DNA from: Flavipsychrobacter stenotrophus
GTDB taxonomy: Bacteria > Bacteroidota > Bacteroidia > Chitinophagales > Chitinophagaceae
NCBI RefSeq assembly: GCF_002954265.1
Contig: NZ_PPSL01000003.1
Coordinates: 620,001-684,000, forward strand
Direction: 5' to 3'
DNA length: 64,000 nucleotides
The first letter of the stretch is position 1; every line of letters begins with the position of its first letter. Of this stretch, positions 56,501 through 64,000 are shown in pieces. Position numbers and translations under genes: made by a program. The notes under the pieces are model-generated. The model made no database searches. It worked only from the letters and a program-made list of their open reading frames with translations, and had not been told where the DNA came from.

Positions 56501-56668
56501 CGTTGGGGTGAATTGATCTTCAGTACTACCAAGATCGATGGCCTTGGATGGGATGGTAAATTCAACGGCGAGATACAGCCGCAGGGTGTGTTCGTTTACT
56601 ACATGGATGCTACGTTTAAAGATGGTAAAAAAGAACATCATAACGGTAACTTCACGTTACTACGATGA
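53537..56668 (+). CDS. Giant T9SS cargo protein with type B (CHU_C) sorting domain
   Basis: 1043 residues with a Sec signal peptide ending SFAQ. The N-terminal part (about 25-230) is a lectin-like jelly roll (FELGNTSIWSYFTGTCCPI). Then come PKD- and Ig-like beta-sandwich domains, including PITLTSGATDVALPLSYSWSP and repeated FSWTGPNGFTS-type modules. The end is the gliding-motility-associated CHU_C domain: PNVFTPNGDGINDYFFP, MEIFNRWGELIFST, GWDGKFNGEIQPQGVFVYYM. Type B domains direct T9SS export through a different route than type A. Likely a surface adhesin. Confidence 0.93.
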   Translation: MKYNKILLLSLLLSGLCFKSFAQDCPPNIDFELGNTSIWSYFTGTCCPISTPTPGLVAGRHTLTTGAGVDPFGGFPIVAPGGGSFSLKLGNSGVGAEAEMARYYIHVPATVSNYSLIYRYAVVVQDGGATGTPHDATNQPRFEVHAYDSATNVPIACAQYNYNYTSGLPGFTLATSGSAVYYKSWTTASINLSGLGGTTIKIDFASGDCALGGHFGYGYLDMSCGLFSISAGGCDSTTSTLNAPSGFSVYTWYDSLTFTTIYGTTQSITIPMPPVATTYAVIMQPYAGFGCPDTLYTRIRPSHLQLNPSHDTTLCFGNPITLTSGATDVALPLSYSWSPAAGLSCTTCANPIALPNTNTNYVVTVTNDLGCTKTDTIAVNGGHVAVHSTYDSVSCFGDLNGGVHAFVDTGVAPYSYVWTTAPVVVTAPDAGGLAIGFYTVTVVDNSGCSGTSTIYVPGPTPNTVTILSSTNPTTCGGSNGSITLGGLFNNFVMTVNYLFNGVPQTYTGTVSATGTLVIPSLSQGTFSNISIVPVAPKLCNWNIVGPIALTDPLHPAIPFVNSNSPVCEGDQLNMYGSDGTAGVTFSWTGPNGFTSALANPIINPASLNDSGRYVLTVGINNCFSKDSTWVVVHQIPQPFASNNSPFCAVGNLQLTSGSLNGATNYSWSGPNAYSSVLQNPILTGVDENASGVYTVTALINACRASTTTTVVIYPIPPVPATTNVEYCQYGISVPLTATGTNVLWYADSVGGTGSATAPTPSTLIPGLFTWYANQTSLTGCIGPRMPVTARIAEYPSPYVTQSDTVICTGTNVTFLTANTGEGFTGLVWSFGALDSVRNINPVIHGFTTPGTYAVAVTAYYDICPDTTMYMTLGVYPTPVINLGPDTTICEGSNAIQLYDLTNAGTLGASWVWNTGELTPSINLVTPGSYYTTVSINGCSASDTVNVLADCYMEIPNVFTPNGDGINDYFFPRGYLTKGLTAFSMEIFNRWGELIFSTTKIDGLGWDGKFNGEIQPQGVFVYYMDATFKDGKKEHHNGNFTLLR

Positions 56669-56689
56669 TCTGAATTCAAATAATGTTAT

Positions 56690-56727
56690 AAAAGGTAAAG
56701 GCGCTCAAGTGAGCGCCTTTACCTTTT
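56690..56727 (+). terminator. Terminator after the CHU_C protein gene
   Basis: An 18-bp perfect stem (AAAAGGTAAAGGCGCTCA and its complement) with a 2-nt tip and TTTT at the end. Works on both strands. Confidence 0.9.
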
Positions 56728-56931
56728 CAGAAAAATCTTATTTGGCAATGTGCAACAGTTCAGAAATCAATCAAGGAACGATAATCAAATAAAATTTACC
56801 AATTTGATTGTTCTCTTTCATTTCTGTTGCGTTGCAAAAGTCTTTAAATAGTCTTCTATTCGCAAATTTTGCGCCTTACATAAAAGAAAAATAACTGCTC
56901 AACTTAATATATTTTATTTGATTAACGTTCC

Positions 56932-56939
56932 TAACTTTG
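56932..56939 (+). promoter_or_regulatory. -7 element of fumC
   Basis: TAACTTTG fits TAnnTTTG, 30 bp before the fumC ATG. No -33 TTTG sits at the right spacing, so this is a partial promoter match. Confidence 0.4.
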
Positions 56940-56969
56940 CCATCCAATCTAAACAAATCAGTAACTATT

Positions 56970-58370
56970 ATGGCTTTCCGTACAGAAAAAGACACAATGG
57001 GCGAAGTGCAGGTACCTGCAACCGCTTATTATGGTGCGCAGACACAGCGCTCGATTGAAAATTTCAAAATAGCACAGGATACCAACAAAATGCCGAAGGA
57101 GATAATCAAGGCATTTGCTTACCTGAAGAAGGCTGCCGGAATTACCAATTGCCAGTTGGGCGTATTGGCACAGGAGAAGAGCGACCTGATAGGCAAAGTT
57201 TGTGATGAGATACTGGAAGGAAAGCTGGATGCTGAGTTTCCACTTGTGGTATGGCAGACAGGATCGGGCACACAGTCTAACATGAATGTGAACGAAGTAG
57301 TGGCATACCGCGCGCATGTAATTAATGGCGGCCAGTTAACTGACAAAGAGAAATTCATACACCCTAATGATGATGTGAACAAGTCACAGTCGTCTAACGA
57401 TACATTCCCAACGGCTATGCATATAGCAGCCTATAAGATGCTGGTGGATGTAACTATACCGGGCGTAAAGAAACTGCGCGATACGCTTGCTGCAAAGAGC
57501 AAAGAATACATGCATGTGGTGAAGATAGGCCGCACTCACTTTATGGATGCTACACCACTTACCGTAGGACAGGAACTGAGCGGTTATGTATCTCAGCTGG
57601 ATCATGGATTAAGGGCGCTGAACAATACACTTGCACACCTTAGCGAACTGGCTTTGGGTGGTACAGCAGTTGGTACCGGTATCAATACACCAAAAGGTTA
57701 TGATGTAAAGGTGGCTGAAAATATCGCTGCACTTACAGGATTGCCTTTCATTACTGCCGAAAACAAATTTGAAAGCCTTGCCGCACATGATGCTATAGTG
57801 GAAACACATGGTGCATTGAAAATGATAGCAGTAAGCCTGATGAAGATAGCTAACGACATTCGTATGCTGAGCTCGGGACCACGCTCGGGAATAGGCGAAA
57901 TGTTCATACCTGACAATGAGCCGGGTTCTTCTATCATGCCGGGTAAAGTAAACCCTACACAGTGTGAAGCCTTGACCATGATAGCAGCACAGGTAATGGG
58001 TAATGATGTAACTATTGGCATTGGTGGATCGAACGGTCATTTTGAGCTGAACGTATTCAAGCCGGTGATGATCTTTAACTTCCTGCATAGTGCCCGCCTG
58101 ATAGGTGAAGGTTGTGTATCGTTTAATGACAAGTGCGCTGTAGGTCTTGCACCAATAGAAGAGAACATAGCCAAGCACGTGAATAACTCACTGATGCTGG
58201 TAACTTCATTGAATACCAAGATAGGTTATTACAAAGCTGCTGAAATAGCACAGACTGCCCACAAACAAGGCAAGACGCTGAAGCAAACAGCTATAGACCT
58301 GGGCTATGTAACTGCTGAAGAGTTTGACGCCTGGGTGAAGCCGGCTGACATGGTAGGCGAATTAAAGTAA
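56970..58370 (+). CDS. fumC: Class II fumarate hydratase
   Basis: 466 residues. It has [25 protein letters not shown] at the start in the family pattern, the substrate-binding [11 protein letters not shown], the [22 protein letters not shown] site and the class signature [15 protein letters not shown] with the catalytic Ser loop. It is the iron-free, oxygen-stable fumarase of the TCA cycle. The ATG at 56970 gives the usual [11 protein letters not shown] start; the TTG at 56937 lies inside the promoter element. Confidence 0.97.
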   Translation: MAFRTEKDTMGEVQVPATAYYGAQTQRSIENFKIAQDTNKMPKEIIKAFAYLKKAAGITNCQLGVLAQEKSDLIGKVCDEILEGKLDAEFPLVVWQTGSGTQSNMNVNEVVAYRAHVINGGQLTDKEKFIHPNDDVNKSQSSNDTFPTAMHIAAYKMLVDVTIPGVKKLRDTLAAKSKEYMHVVKIGRTHFMDATPLTVGQELSGYVSQLDHGLRALNNTLAHLSELALGGTAVGTGINTPKGYDVKVAENIAALTGLPFITAENKFESLAAHDAIVETHGALKMIAVSLMKIANDIRMLSSGPRSGIGEMFIPDNEPGSSIMPGKVNPTQCEALTMIAAQVMGNDVTIGIGGSNGHFELNVFKPVMIFNFLHSARLIGEGCVSFNDKCAVGLAPIEENIAKHVNNSLMLVTSLNTKIGYYKAAEIAQTAHKQGKTLKQTAIDLGYVTAEEFDAWVKPADMVGELK

Positions 58371-58421
58371 AAATTTAAAAGTAAAACCCGTCCTGTTGAG
58401 GTGATGGTTTTAGTAAATATG

Positions 58422-58458
58422 CAGGCTGTTCTCTTTGAGGGCAGCCTGTAGTGTTTTG
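58422..58458 (+). terminator. Weak hairpin after fumC
   Basis: CAGGCTG pairs with CAGCCTG across a 13-nt loop, with TAGTGTTTT after it. The T-run is interrupted. Confidence 0.45.
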
Positions 58459-58460
58459 CT

Positions 58461-58496
58461 AAAAAAAAAGACCATTTCCGGTAGAAAATGGCCTTT
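58461..58496 (-). terminator. Terminator for the CBM9-like gene (minus strand)
   Basis: On the minus strand AAAG, a mismatch and CCATTT-type arms pair (58467-58496), followed by nine Ts (58461-58469). It lies about 170 bp past the gene's stop. Confidence 0.6.
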
Positions 58497-58668
58497 GTTG
58501 ATTCAACGGTAGATGAATGGGAATATATGGTAGTGAATAGCTAAAAAATTTACAGGGGCCGTTGCTGTAGCCCACCAATATTTTATGTGATGCAGCAGGG
58601 GCATAATTACCCCACACCCATAAAGACAGAGTATAATTTAAAAGGGTTGGGTAAGCCTAAAAAAGATT

Positions 58669-59529
58669 TTAAGGCTGTACTACGAGGCTGAATTGTTTTC
58701 TTGTTTTTGTAGCGGAGTAGAGCTGCTCCAGTGGATTGGATGTTTTTCCGCCACCTGCCATAGCGCCGCCCATTGCTGCGGAATTTCGGCTGCCACCGCC
58801 GCCCATCTGGTTCATGCCGCCATTTGCATTCTGTACCTGGCCTTTTGGTGCTTTTGTGCCTTTAAGAGAAAAGCAGACGCCAATTTGTTTACCTGCATCT
58901 GCTGCGGTTAATGAATCTTTATTGAACAGGCTTTTTACAGGGATGGCCACTTCCCATACAATTTCCCTGTATTCATCTAGCCGTGCCTTTAGTTTTATGC
59001 CACAGGGTACGGTCTGGTTGATCATATACCCACCATTACAACCTGCAAAACCATCGACAGTAAACTGGTTGGCAGCCTCAATACCTTTACGAATGCGCTG
59101 TGATAATTGCTTTTGGAACTGAACAGCACCATCTTTCTGCCCGTCTGAGCCCTGTGGAACATCCATTTCCACATTATTATTTTCCAACGGATAGTTGATG
59201 CTGAACGGATCTTCTTTTCCTCCGCCGGTATCTATTGATACTACCATTCCGCCCTTTAGCATTTTCATCTGCGTCAGTTCATCGCCACTTTCTACTGTTA
59301 TATAGATGTACTTACGGTCGTTGGAAGTAGCATAAGCCAGTTTGGCTTTACTATCATAATTGGGGTATGGCGATGGCCAATCTTTACTGTCGCCGTCAAT
59401 AGCAATGGGTGTAGACTGCCAGTTGCCGGGCACGGTAGCTGTGGATTTTCCTGCTTTTTTAGACCCGCCACAAGATGTAAGTACTACTAAAAGGGTAACG
59501 GCAACCGTTGAAATATTGACTAAACGCAT
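58669..59529 (-). CDS. CBM9-like lipoprotein
   Basis: 286 residues with a lipobox (VLTSC, Cys20). Residues about 35-215 resemble the carbohydrate-binding module family 9-like (DOMON-type) fold: IAIDGDSKDWP near its start, YIYITVESGDE, and IVWEVAIPVKSLF with GVCFSLKG near its end. The C-terminal part is Gly- and Met-rich low complexity (NQMGGGGSRNSAAMGGAMAGGG). Ligand unknown, likely a surface-exposed lipid-anchored protein. It is divergent from the tetR gene, 149 bp apart. Confidence 0.75.
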   Translation of the reverse strand: MRLVNISTVAVTLLVVLTSCGGSKKAGKSTATVPGNWQSTPIAIDGDSKDWPSPYPNYDSKAKLAYATSNDRKYIYITVESGDELTQMKMLKGGMVVSIDTGGGKEDPFSINYPLENNNVEMDVPQGSDGQKDGAVQFQKQLSQRIRKGIEAANQFTVDGFAGCNGGYMINQTVPCGIKLKARLDEYREIVWEVAIPVKSLFNKDSLTAADAGKQIGVCFSLKGTKAPKGQVQNANGGMNQMGGGGSRNSAAMGGAMAGGGKTSNPLEQLYSATKTRKQFSLVVQP

Positions 59530-59620
59530 AATTATTGATTAGGAGAACAAAATAAAGCACTATTCTCAATATTGGCTACCTAAACCCTTTTTAAATTATT
59601 TTAACATTTCGGAGACGAAA

Positions 59621-59664
59621 AAAACTATGGAAACTTTTTTGGTAAAAAATGTTTCCATAGTTTT
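59621..59664 (+). promoter_or_regulatory. TetR operator overlapping the efflux-operon promoter
   Basis: A perfect inverted repeat of 14 bp arms (AAAACTATGGAAAC and its complement) with a 16-bp spacer. A -7-type TAGTTTTG (59658-59665) overlaps the right arm, and a TTG (59639-59641) 16 nt upstream could be the -33 element. The tetR ATG is at 59679. Repressor binding would cover the promoter, fitting autoregulation. Confidence 0.7.
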
Positions 59665-59678
59665 GTGTCCGATTACAT

Positions 59679-60305
59679 ATGGAACCATTAGAAAAAATAC
59701 TTACGGCCTCAGCGGAATTGTTTAGCCAATATGGTTTTAAGACAATTACGATGGATGATATAGCCCGCAGATCAGGTATATCTAAAAAAACATTGTATCT
59801 GCACTTTGCCAATAAGGAAGAAGTGGTGAACGAGTCGATAACCTGGTATAAGAACAACACCACCAATGCGTGCGTAGCCGTATTGGACTCTGCCGGTAAC
59901 CCGGTAGAAGCTATGGTAAAGATGCTGGCATTTTTCGACAGTATGTTCAAGCGGATAAACCCAATGGCTTTGTTTGAGCTGGAACGATACTATCCTGCTG
60001 CCTATAAAAGCTTCAGGAGTATGCTGCTGGAAAAGGATGTAGCCCTGATGGAAGAAAATCTGAAGGAAGGAATAAAGAAAGGATACTACAGGGAAGAGAT
60101 AGACACCAACCTGCTATCGAAACTGAGAATAGAAACCTCGATAATGATACTGCAGCCCAACAGGATGGTAACAGACGATCATACGATAACGAGCGTGGCT
60201 ATGGAGATAGGGGAGCACTTCATGTACGGGATAATGACCGCGAAAGGAATAAAACTATACACAGAATATAAAGCACAATACATAAAACAAACACCTAAGA
60301 TATGA
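59679..60305 (+). CDS. TetR/AcrR family transcriptional regulator
   Basis: 208 residues. The N-terminal helix-turn-helix is typical: ILTASAELFSQYGFKTITMDDIARRSGISKKTLYLHFANKEE in three blocks (AELFSQYGF, TMDDIARRSGISK, TLYLHFANKEEV). The C-terminal part is a ligand-binding helical domain with a YERYYPAAYKSF-like segment. It is the first gene of an efflux operon, and the next ATG overlaps its stop by 4 bp (ATGA). The inverted repeat just upstream is its likely operator, so it should repress its own operon until a ligand binds. Confidence 0.95.
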   Translation: MEPLEKILTASAELFSQYGFKTITMDDIARRSGISKKTLYLHFANKEEVVNESITWYKNNTTNACVAVLDSAGNPVEAMVKMLAFFDSMFKRINPMALFELERYYPAAYKSFRSMLLEKDVALMEENLKEGIKKGYYREEIDTNLLSKLRIETSIMILQPNRMVTDDHTITSVAMEIGEHFMYGIMTAKGIKLYTEYKAQYIKQTPKI

Positions 60306-61648
60306 GACGCATATATATTGCCTTAATTACCCTGTTGGCTGCCGGTTCTGCGGCAAGAGCCCAGGATGGCGCTACTAAAAACATGAGCCTGCAGGACTGC
60401 ATGGATTATGCAATGAAGCATAATTACTCTGTCAAAAACGCACAGCTGGATGTACTGATACAGAATGCTCAGAACAACCAGACGGTATCAATAGCCTTAC
60501 CACAAATAAGTGGTAAAGCCGACCTGAATTACTTTATTGCTCCGCAGTCATCATTTCTTGATGCGAGCACATTTGACAGAACAATCCCTCCGGGTACTAT
60601 TGTTCCCATCGCTTTCTCATTGCACTATGCGGCGTCGGCTAGTGTTAGTGCTTCGCAGATATTGTTTGATCCCAGTGTGGCAATTGCATTACAGGCCAGA
60701 ACAGCGCTTGTGGACCTGTCTAAGCAAACCGGAAAAGTGACGGAAGCAACAGTGAAATACAATGTGATGAAGTCTTACTACTCCATTATTGTAGCTAAGA
60801 ATCAGCTGGAAATCCTTAAAACATCTATGGAGATAGTGCGGAGTATGGAGCACGAAATGGATGTGATGAAGCAGACAGGAGTAGTAGAACAAATAGATGT
60901 AGAGCGTAACAGCGTACAGGTAAATAACCTGGTAAACGATAGCATAAAGATCGCAAACCTGGTTACGCTTACTGAGCAGGTATTGAAATACCAGATGGGT
61001 ATGGACATAAACGCACCGGTTGTGCTCACAGACAATAACCTTGATGCGCACATAGCCTCGTCTACTACATTGCTAAATGAAGAGCAGACCTATGTAAAGG
61101 TACCTGAATACAGCCTGACGCTTACCGGTCTGAAGCTGAATGAATACAACCTTAAGCGGTATAAAATGGCTGCATTGCCATCATTGATAGCTGTGGGTTC
61201 ATTTGGTTATAACTATGGTGAAAACAACTTTGGTAAGTTGTTTGGATTTAGCAATTACAAAGACTACTCACTGGTAGGGTTACAGTTGAATGTGCCGATA
61301 TTCAGCGGACTGAAGCGCACCAATCAGGTTAAGGAAACACAGTACAATATTGAAAAGGCAAAAAACAATATTGAAAATCTGAAGCTAGGACTGGACTTCC
61401 AGACATCACAATCAAAAACAAGTCTGAGGAATGCGATCATCCAATACCAAAGCCAAAAGCGCAATGTAACATTAGCAGAAAGCGTACTGGACCTTGCCCG
61501 TAAAAAATATAAGGCGGGGGTAGGCAGCAACCAGGAAGTGACACTGGCGCAAACAGAACAACTGAGAGCACAGAACAGCTATTTCTCTACGCTGATAGAC
61601 ATCATTAACGCAGAAGCAGACCTTAAAAAAGCATTAGGACAACTATAA
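60302..61648 (+). CDS. TolC family outer membrane efflux protein
   Basis: 448 residues with a Sec signal peptide (ending ARAQ). It shows two TolC/OEP repeats: MSLQDCMDYAMKHNYSVKNAQLD at the start, LRNAIIQYQSQKRNVTLAESVLDLARKKYKAGVGSNQEVTLAQTEQ in the second half, with the long helices between. It forms the trimeric outer membrane channel and tunnel of an RND pump. It overlaps the tetR stop by ATGA and precedes the adaptor gene by 35 bp. Confidence 0.95.
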   Translation: MRRIYIALITLLAAGSAARAQDGATKNMSLQDCMDYAMKHNYSVKNAQLDVLIQNAQNNQTVSIALPQISGKADLNYFIAPQSSFLDASTFDRTIPPGTIVPIAFSLHYAASASVSASQILFDPSVAIALQARTALVDLSKQTGKVTEATVKYNVMKSYYSIIVAKNQLEILKTSMEIVRSMEHEMDVMKQTGVVEQIDVERNSVQVNNLVNDSIKIANLVTLTEQVLKYQMGMDINAPVVLTDNNLDAHIASSTTLLNEEQTYVKVPEYSLTLTGLKLNEYNLKRYKMAALPSLIAVGSFGYNYGENNFGKLFGFSNYKDYSLVGLQLNVPIFSGLKRTNQVKETQYNIEKAKNNIENLKLGLDFQTSQSKTSLRNAIIQYQSQKRNVTLAESVLDLARKKYKAGVGSNQEVTLAQTEQLRAQNSYFSTLIDIINAEADLKKALGQL

Positions 61649-61683
61649 TCATCGTAAAACATAAACACACAAAATATAAGAAT

Positions 61684-62769
61684 ATGAAACGTTTAATTTA
61701 TCTAATAATACCTGCAATGATACTCGCTTCCTGCGGTGGTGGCGGCAACAAAGCTGATGAGCTGGTGAAGCTGAAAAAACAGCGTTCTGAGCTGGATGTA
61801 AAAATAAAAGAGCTTGAAGCCGGCAAGAAAGAAACAGGGAAGGTAACACCGGTATCTGTTGTGACAGTGGCTCCAAAAGTATTCAATGGTAATATTGAGG
61901 TGCAGAGTGAAATAACCGGTGACGAAAACGTATTGGCTACATCGCAACAAGGCGGTATTGTTAAGTCAATATTGGTGCATACCGGGCAGAAGGTGAGCGC
62001 TGGTGCAGTATTGGCAGTTCTTGACGCAGCGGCAATAGAACAGCAGATAGGTGCTGCTACCACACAACTAAACCTTGCAAAAACACTGTACGAAAAGCAG
62101 GAAAACTTGTGGAAGCAGAATATTGGTACTGAAGTACAATTATTGTCTGCTAAAACGCAGTATGAATCTGCGCAGAAAAATGTCGCAATTCTACAGGCGA
62201 ACCGCAACATGTCAAAAATTGTAGCACCTATAAGTGGTACAGTTCAGGACGTAAAGCTGACAGTAGGTTCAGTAGTTAGTCCGGGGATGATTGGTATACA
62301 AATAGTAGGTGGTGATAAGCTAAAGGCTACTGCCATGATCGGCGAAAATTACCTGGGTAAAGTAAAGGTAGGGGACCCGGTAAAAGTGATATTAGCTAAT
62401 GCAGATGATTCTATGACCGCTAAAGTTAGTTTTGTAGGATCTGCTGTAAACACGTTGTCTCGTTCATTTGAAGTGCAGGTACAGTTGCCAAACAACGGTA
62501 AGTTGCACCCTAATATGTCGTGCATCATGAAGATAGCTAACTATACTAACCCTAGTGCTATTGTAGTGCCGGTATCTGTAGTGCAAAAAACATCAGAAGG
62601 TCAGATAGTTTATGTGGCAGATGGTACAAAAGCAAAGGCTGTGCCGGTAACAACCGGTAGAAATTCTAATGGTAATATAGAGGTGCTGAGTGGTCTGAAT
62701 GCAGGAGACAAGGTAGTAACTGCCGGCTACGAAGAAATGGAGAACGGCCAGAACATTATCATACAATAA
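61684..62769 (+). CDS. RND efflux periplasmic adaptor (membrane fusion protein)
   Basis: 361 residues, lipoprotein with lipobox MILASC (Cys17). A short coiled-coil (KLKKQRSELDVKIKELEAGKKE) precedes the lipoyl/biotinyl domain (GGIVKSILVHTGQKVSAGAVLAVLDAAA), the alpha-helical hairpin (QNLWKQNIGTEVQLLSAKTQYESAQKN) and the beta-barrel and membrane-proximal domains (PISGTVQDVKLTVGSVVSPG, then the C-terminal TAGYEEMENGQNI). The adaptor links the RND pump with the TolC channel. Confidence 0.95.
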   Translation: MKRLIYLIIPAMILASCGGGGNKADELVKLKKQRSELDVKIKELEAGKKETGKVTPVSVVTVAPKVFNGNIEVQSEITGDENVLATSQQGGIVKSILVHTGQKVSAGAVLAVLDAAAIEQQIGAATTQLNLAKTLYEKQENLWKQNIGTEVQLLSAKTQYESAQKNVAILQANRNMSKIVAPISGTVQDVKLTVGSVVSPGMIGIQIVGGDKLKATAMIGENYLGKVKVGDPVKVILANADDSMTAKVSFVGSAVNTLSRSFEVQVQLPNNGKLHPNMSCIMKIANYTNPSAIVVPVSVVQKTSEGQIVYVADGTKAKAVPVTTGRNSNGNIEVLSGLNAGDKVVTAGYEEMENGQNIIIQ

Positions 62770-62813
62770 GAAACAACACACACTAACAAGACAATTGTCT
62801 CAACATATTTCTC

Positions 62814-64000
62814 ATGAAAGACGTATTTAAAGAGTTTAAGCCATCGAGCTGGGCTATTGATAATCGTACGGCTATTTATATAGTTACGATCCTCATTACC
62901 CTGGCCGGACTTATGGCCTATCTTAGTTTGCCCAAGGAACAGTTTCCTGAAATTAAGATACCGAATATAATAGTACAAACAGTTTACCCTGGTACCTCTC
63001 CTGAGAACATGGAGAACCTGGTATCTAAGCCTATTGAAAAGCAGGTGAAGAACCTTACAGGTGTCAAGAAGGTAACCAGTACCTCATTCCAGGACTACTC
63101 TGTAGTAATAGTGGAATTTAACACTGACGTAAAGATCGATAAGGCCAAGCAGGATGTAAAGGACGGAGTAGACAAGGCAAAGCAAGACTTGCCTAAGAAC
63201 CTTCCTTATCAGCCTGAGGTAAAAGATATTGACCTTTCTGAACTGCCGATATTATCTGTGAATATCTCCGGTAACTATGACCTGAAGCGCCTGCGTAAGT
63301 ATGCAGATAAGGTGAAGGACAACATAGAGGCGATGAAGCAGATAAAGCAGGTGAATCGTGTTGGTGCACTTGACAGGGAAATACAGATCAATGTTGACAT
63401 GTTCAAGATGCAGGCCGCGGGTATCACGTTTGATGATATAGACCACGCCATAGCCGGTGAGAACGTATCTACTACTGCCGGTGAGGTGGGTATGAATAAC
63501 CAGAAGCGTGTATTGAGTATCAGGAATGAGTTCAAGTCGGCTGATGAGATCAATAATATTATTGTAAAGAACGGATCTGGTGGAAGTGTTTACCTACGCA
63601 ATATAGCACAGGTAGTAGACAGCTTTGCTGAGCAGAAGAGTTATGCGCGACTGGACAACAAAAATGTTATCACGCTGAACATTATCAAAGCAAAGGGTGC
63701 CAACCTTATTGAGGCAAGTGACAAGATACAGGAGTTGGTAACCAAGATGCAGAAGAGCGGTGACTTACCAAAGGACCTGACCATAGTAACTACAGGAGAT
63801 CAGTCTCAGACCACACGTAATACGTTGCACGATCTGATCAATACTATCATCATCGGTTTCTTGCTGGTGACTATTATCCTTATGTTCTTTATGGGCGTTA
63901 CCAATGCGTTGTTCGTAGCATTGTCTGTGCCTTTGTCTTGCGCCATTGCGTTCCTGGTGCTCCCTACAATCGGGTTCACGCTGAACATGATCGTGTTGTT
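62814..64000 (+). CDS. RND efflux permease (AcrB/HAE1-like), cut by window edge
   Basis: The frame runs from ATG 62814 to the right edge, 395 codons of an expected roughly 1050. The first transmembrane helix (TAIYIVTILITLAGLMAYLSL), the porter domain with QFPEIKIPNIIVQTVYPGTSPENME and KAKQDVKDGVDKAKQDLPKNL, and the helix block TIIIGFLLVTIILMFFMGVTNALFVALSVPLSCAIAFL split over two segments are present. As in this family the proton relay and the second half lie beyond the window. It exports drugs, detergents or metabolites using proton-motive force; the substrate is unknown. Confidence 0.95.
   Translation, partial: MKDVFKEFKPSSWAIDNRTAIYIVTILITLAGLMAYLSLPKEQFPEIKIPNIIVQTVYPGTSPENMENLVSKPIEKQVKNLTGVKKVTSTSFQDYSVVIVEFNTDVKIDKAKQDVKDGVDKAKQDLPKNLPYQPEVKDIDLSELPILSVNISGNYDLKRLRKYADKVKDNIEAMKQIKQVNRVGALDREIQINVDMFKMQAAGITFDDIDHAIAGENVSTTAGEVGMNNQKRVLSIRNEFKSADEINNIIVKNGSGGSVYLRNIAQVVDSFAEQKSYARLDNKNVITLNIIKAKGANLIEASDKIQELVTKMQKSGDLPKDLTIVTTGDQSQTTRNTLHDLINTIIIGFLLVTIILMFFMGVTNALFVALSVPLSCAIAFLVLPTIGFTLNMIVL

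Noticed and set aside
57609-58178. 189-codon minus frame within fumC
   Set aside because: Antisense to a conserved enzyme gene; composition (many Tyr, Cys, His) is typical for shadow frames.

Overview
The window reads as a chromosomal segment of a Bacteroidota bacterium, most likely a Chitinophagaceae-type member. The reasons are a complete gldKLMN gliding/type IX secretion (T9SS) core, four large or small proteins with T9SS C-terminal sorting domains (types A and B), SprB-type repeats, a DUF4271-hemD pair, many lipoproteins with Bacteroidota-style lipoboxes, and promoters of the TTTG / TAnnTTTG type. No plasmid, phage or insertion-sequence genes, rRNA, tRNA or CRISPR array were recognised.

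Layout. 1-1.3 kb: the end of an ECF sigma factor and an OmpA-like lipoprotein. 1.4-3.9 kb: a minus-strand rtcB-prfH RNA repair / ribosome rescue operon behind a long leader that holds a 40-residue small ORF overlapping rtcB. 4-8.4 kb: lipoproteins of little-known function (DUF4142, DUF695-RraB, one orphan), a fosmidomycin-resistance-type MFS exporter and a small carboxypeptidase-regulatory-like protein. 8.7-11.3 kb: a FadL-family porin and SGNH-hydrolase lipoprotein operon. 11.5-15 kb: comF, a type II NADH dehydrogenase, and an NtrC-like regulator without a DNA-binding domain. 15.1-25.6 kb: a SUKH-like protein, an NHL-repeat T9SS cargo protein, priA, hemW, DUF4271-hemD and a YyaL/DUF255 protein. 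25.7-30.5 kb: gldK-gldL-gldM-gldN. 30.6-37.1 kb: a ComB-like phosphatase, a TMTC-like membrane/TPR protein, kbl, a Uma2 protein and an isolated paaA-paaB pair. 37.6-38.8 kb: rpsF-rpsR-rplI with a structured leader. 39.2-50 kb: a GT87-like membrane protein, a collagen-like secreted protein, a small T9SS protein, dapB, a lipoprotein, a DPP IV-like peptidase and kdsA, separated by long intergenic stretches full of dispersed hairpin repeats. 50-56.7 kb: two divergent giant T9SS cargo proteins of about 1000 residues each. 57-59.5 kb: fumC and a CBM9-like lipoprotein. 59.6-64 kb: a TetR-tolC-MFP-RND efflux operon with a clear inverted-repeat operator; the RND gene runs off the right edge.

How the parts fit. 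GldKLMN form the envelope-spanning motor and ring of the T9SS, and the NHL, collagen-neighbouring, SprB-repeat and CHU_C-type proteins are its likely clients. The most noteworthy items are the rtcB leader and its small ORF, the sigma-54 activator lacking HTH and canonical GAFTGA, the DUF695-RraB lipoprotein, the rpsF leader RNA, the gldK leader hairpin, and several families of intergenic palindromic repeats, one of which shows compensatory base changes between copies. All function assignments come from reading protein motifs by eye; no database search was run.
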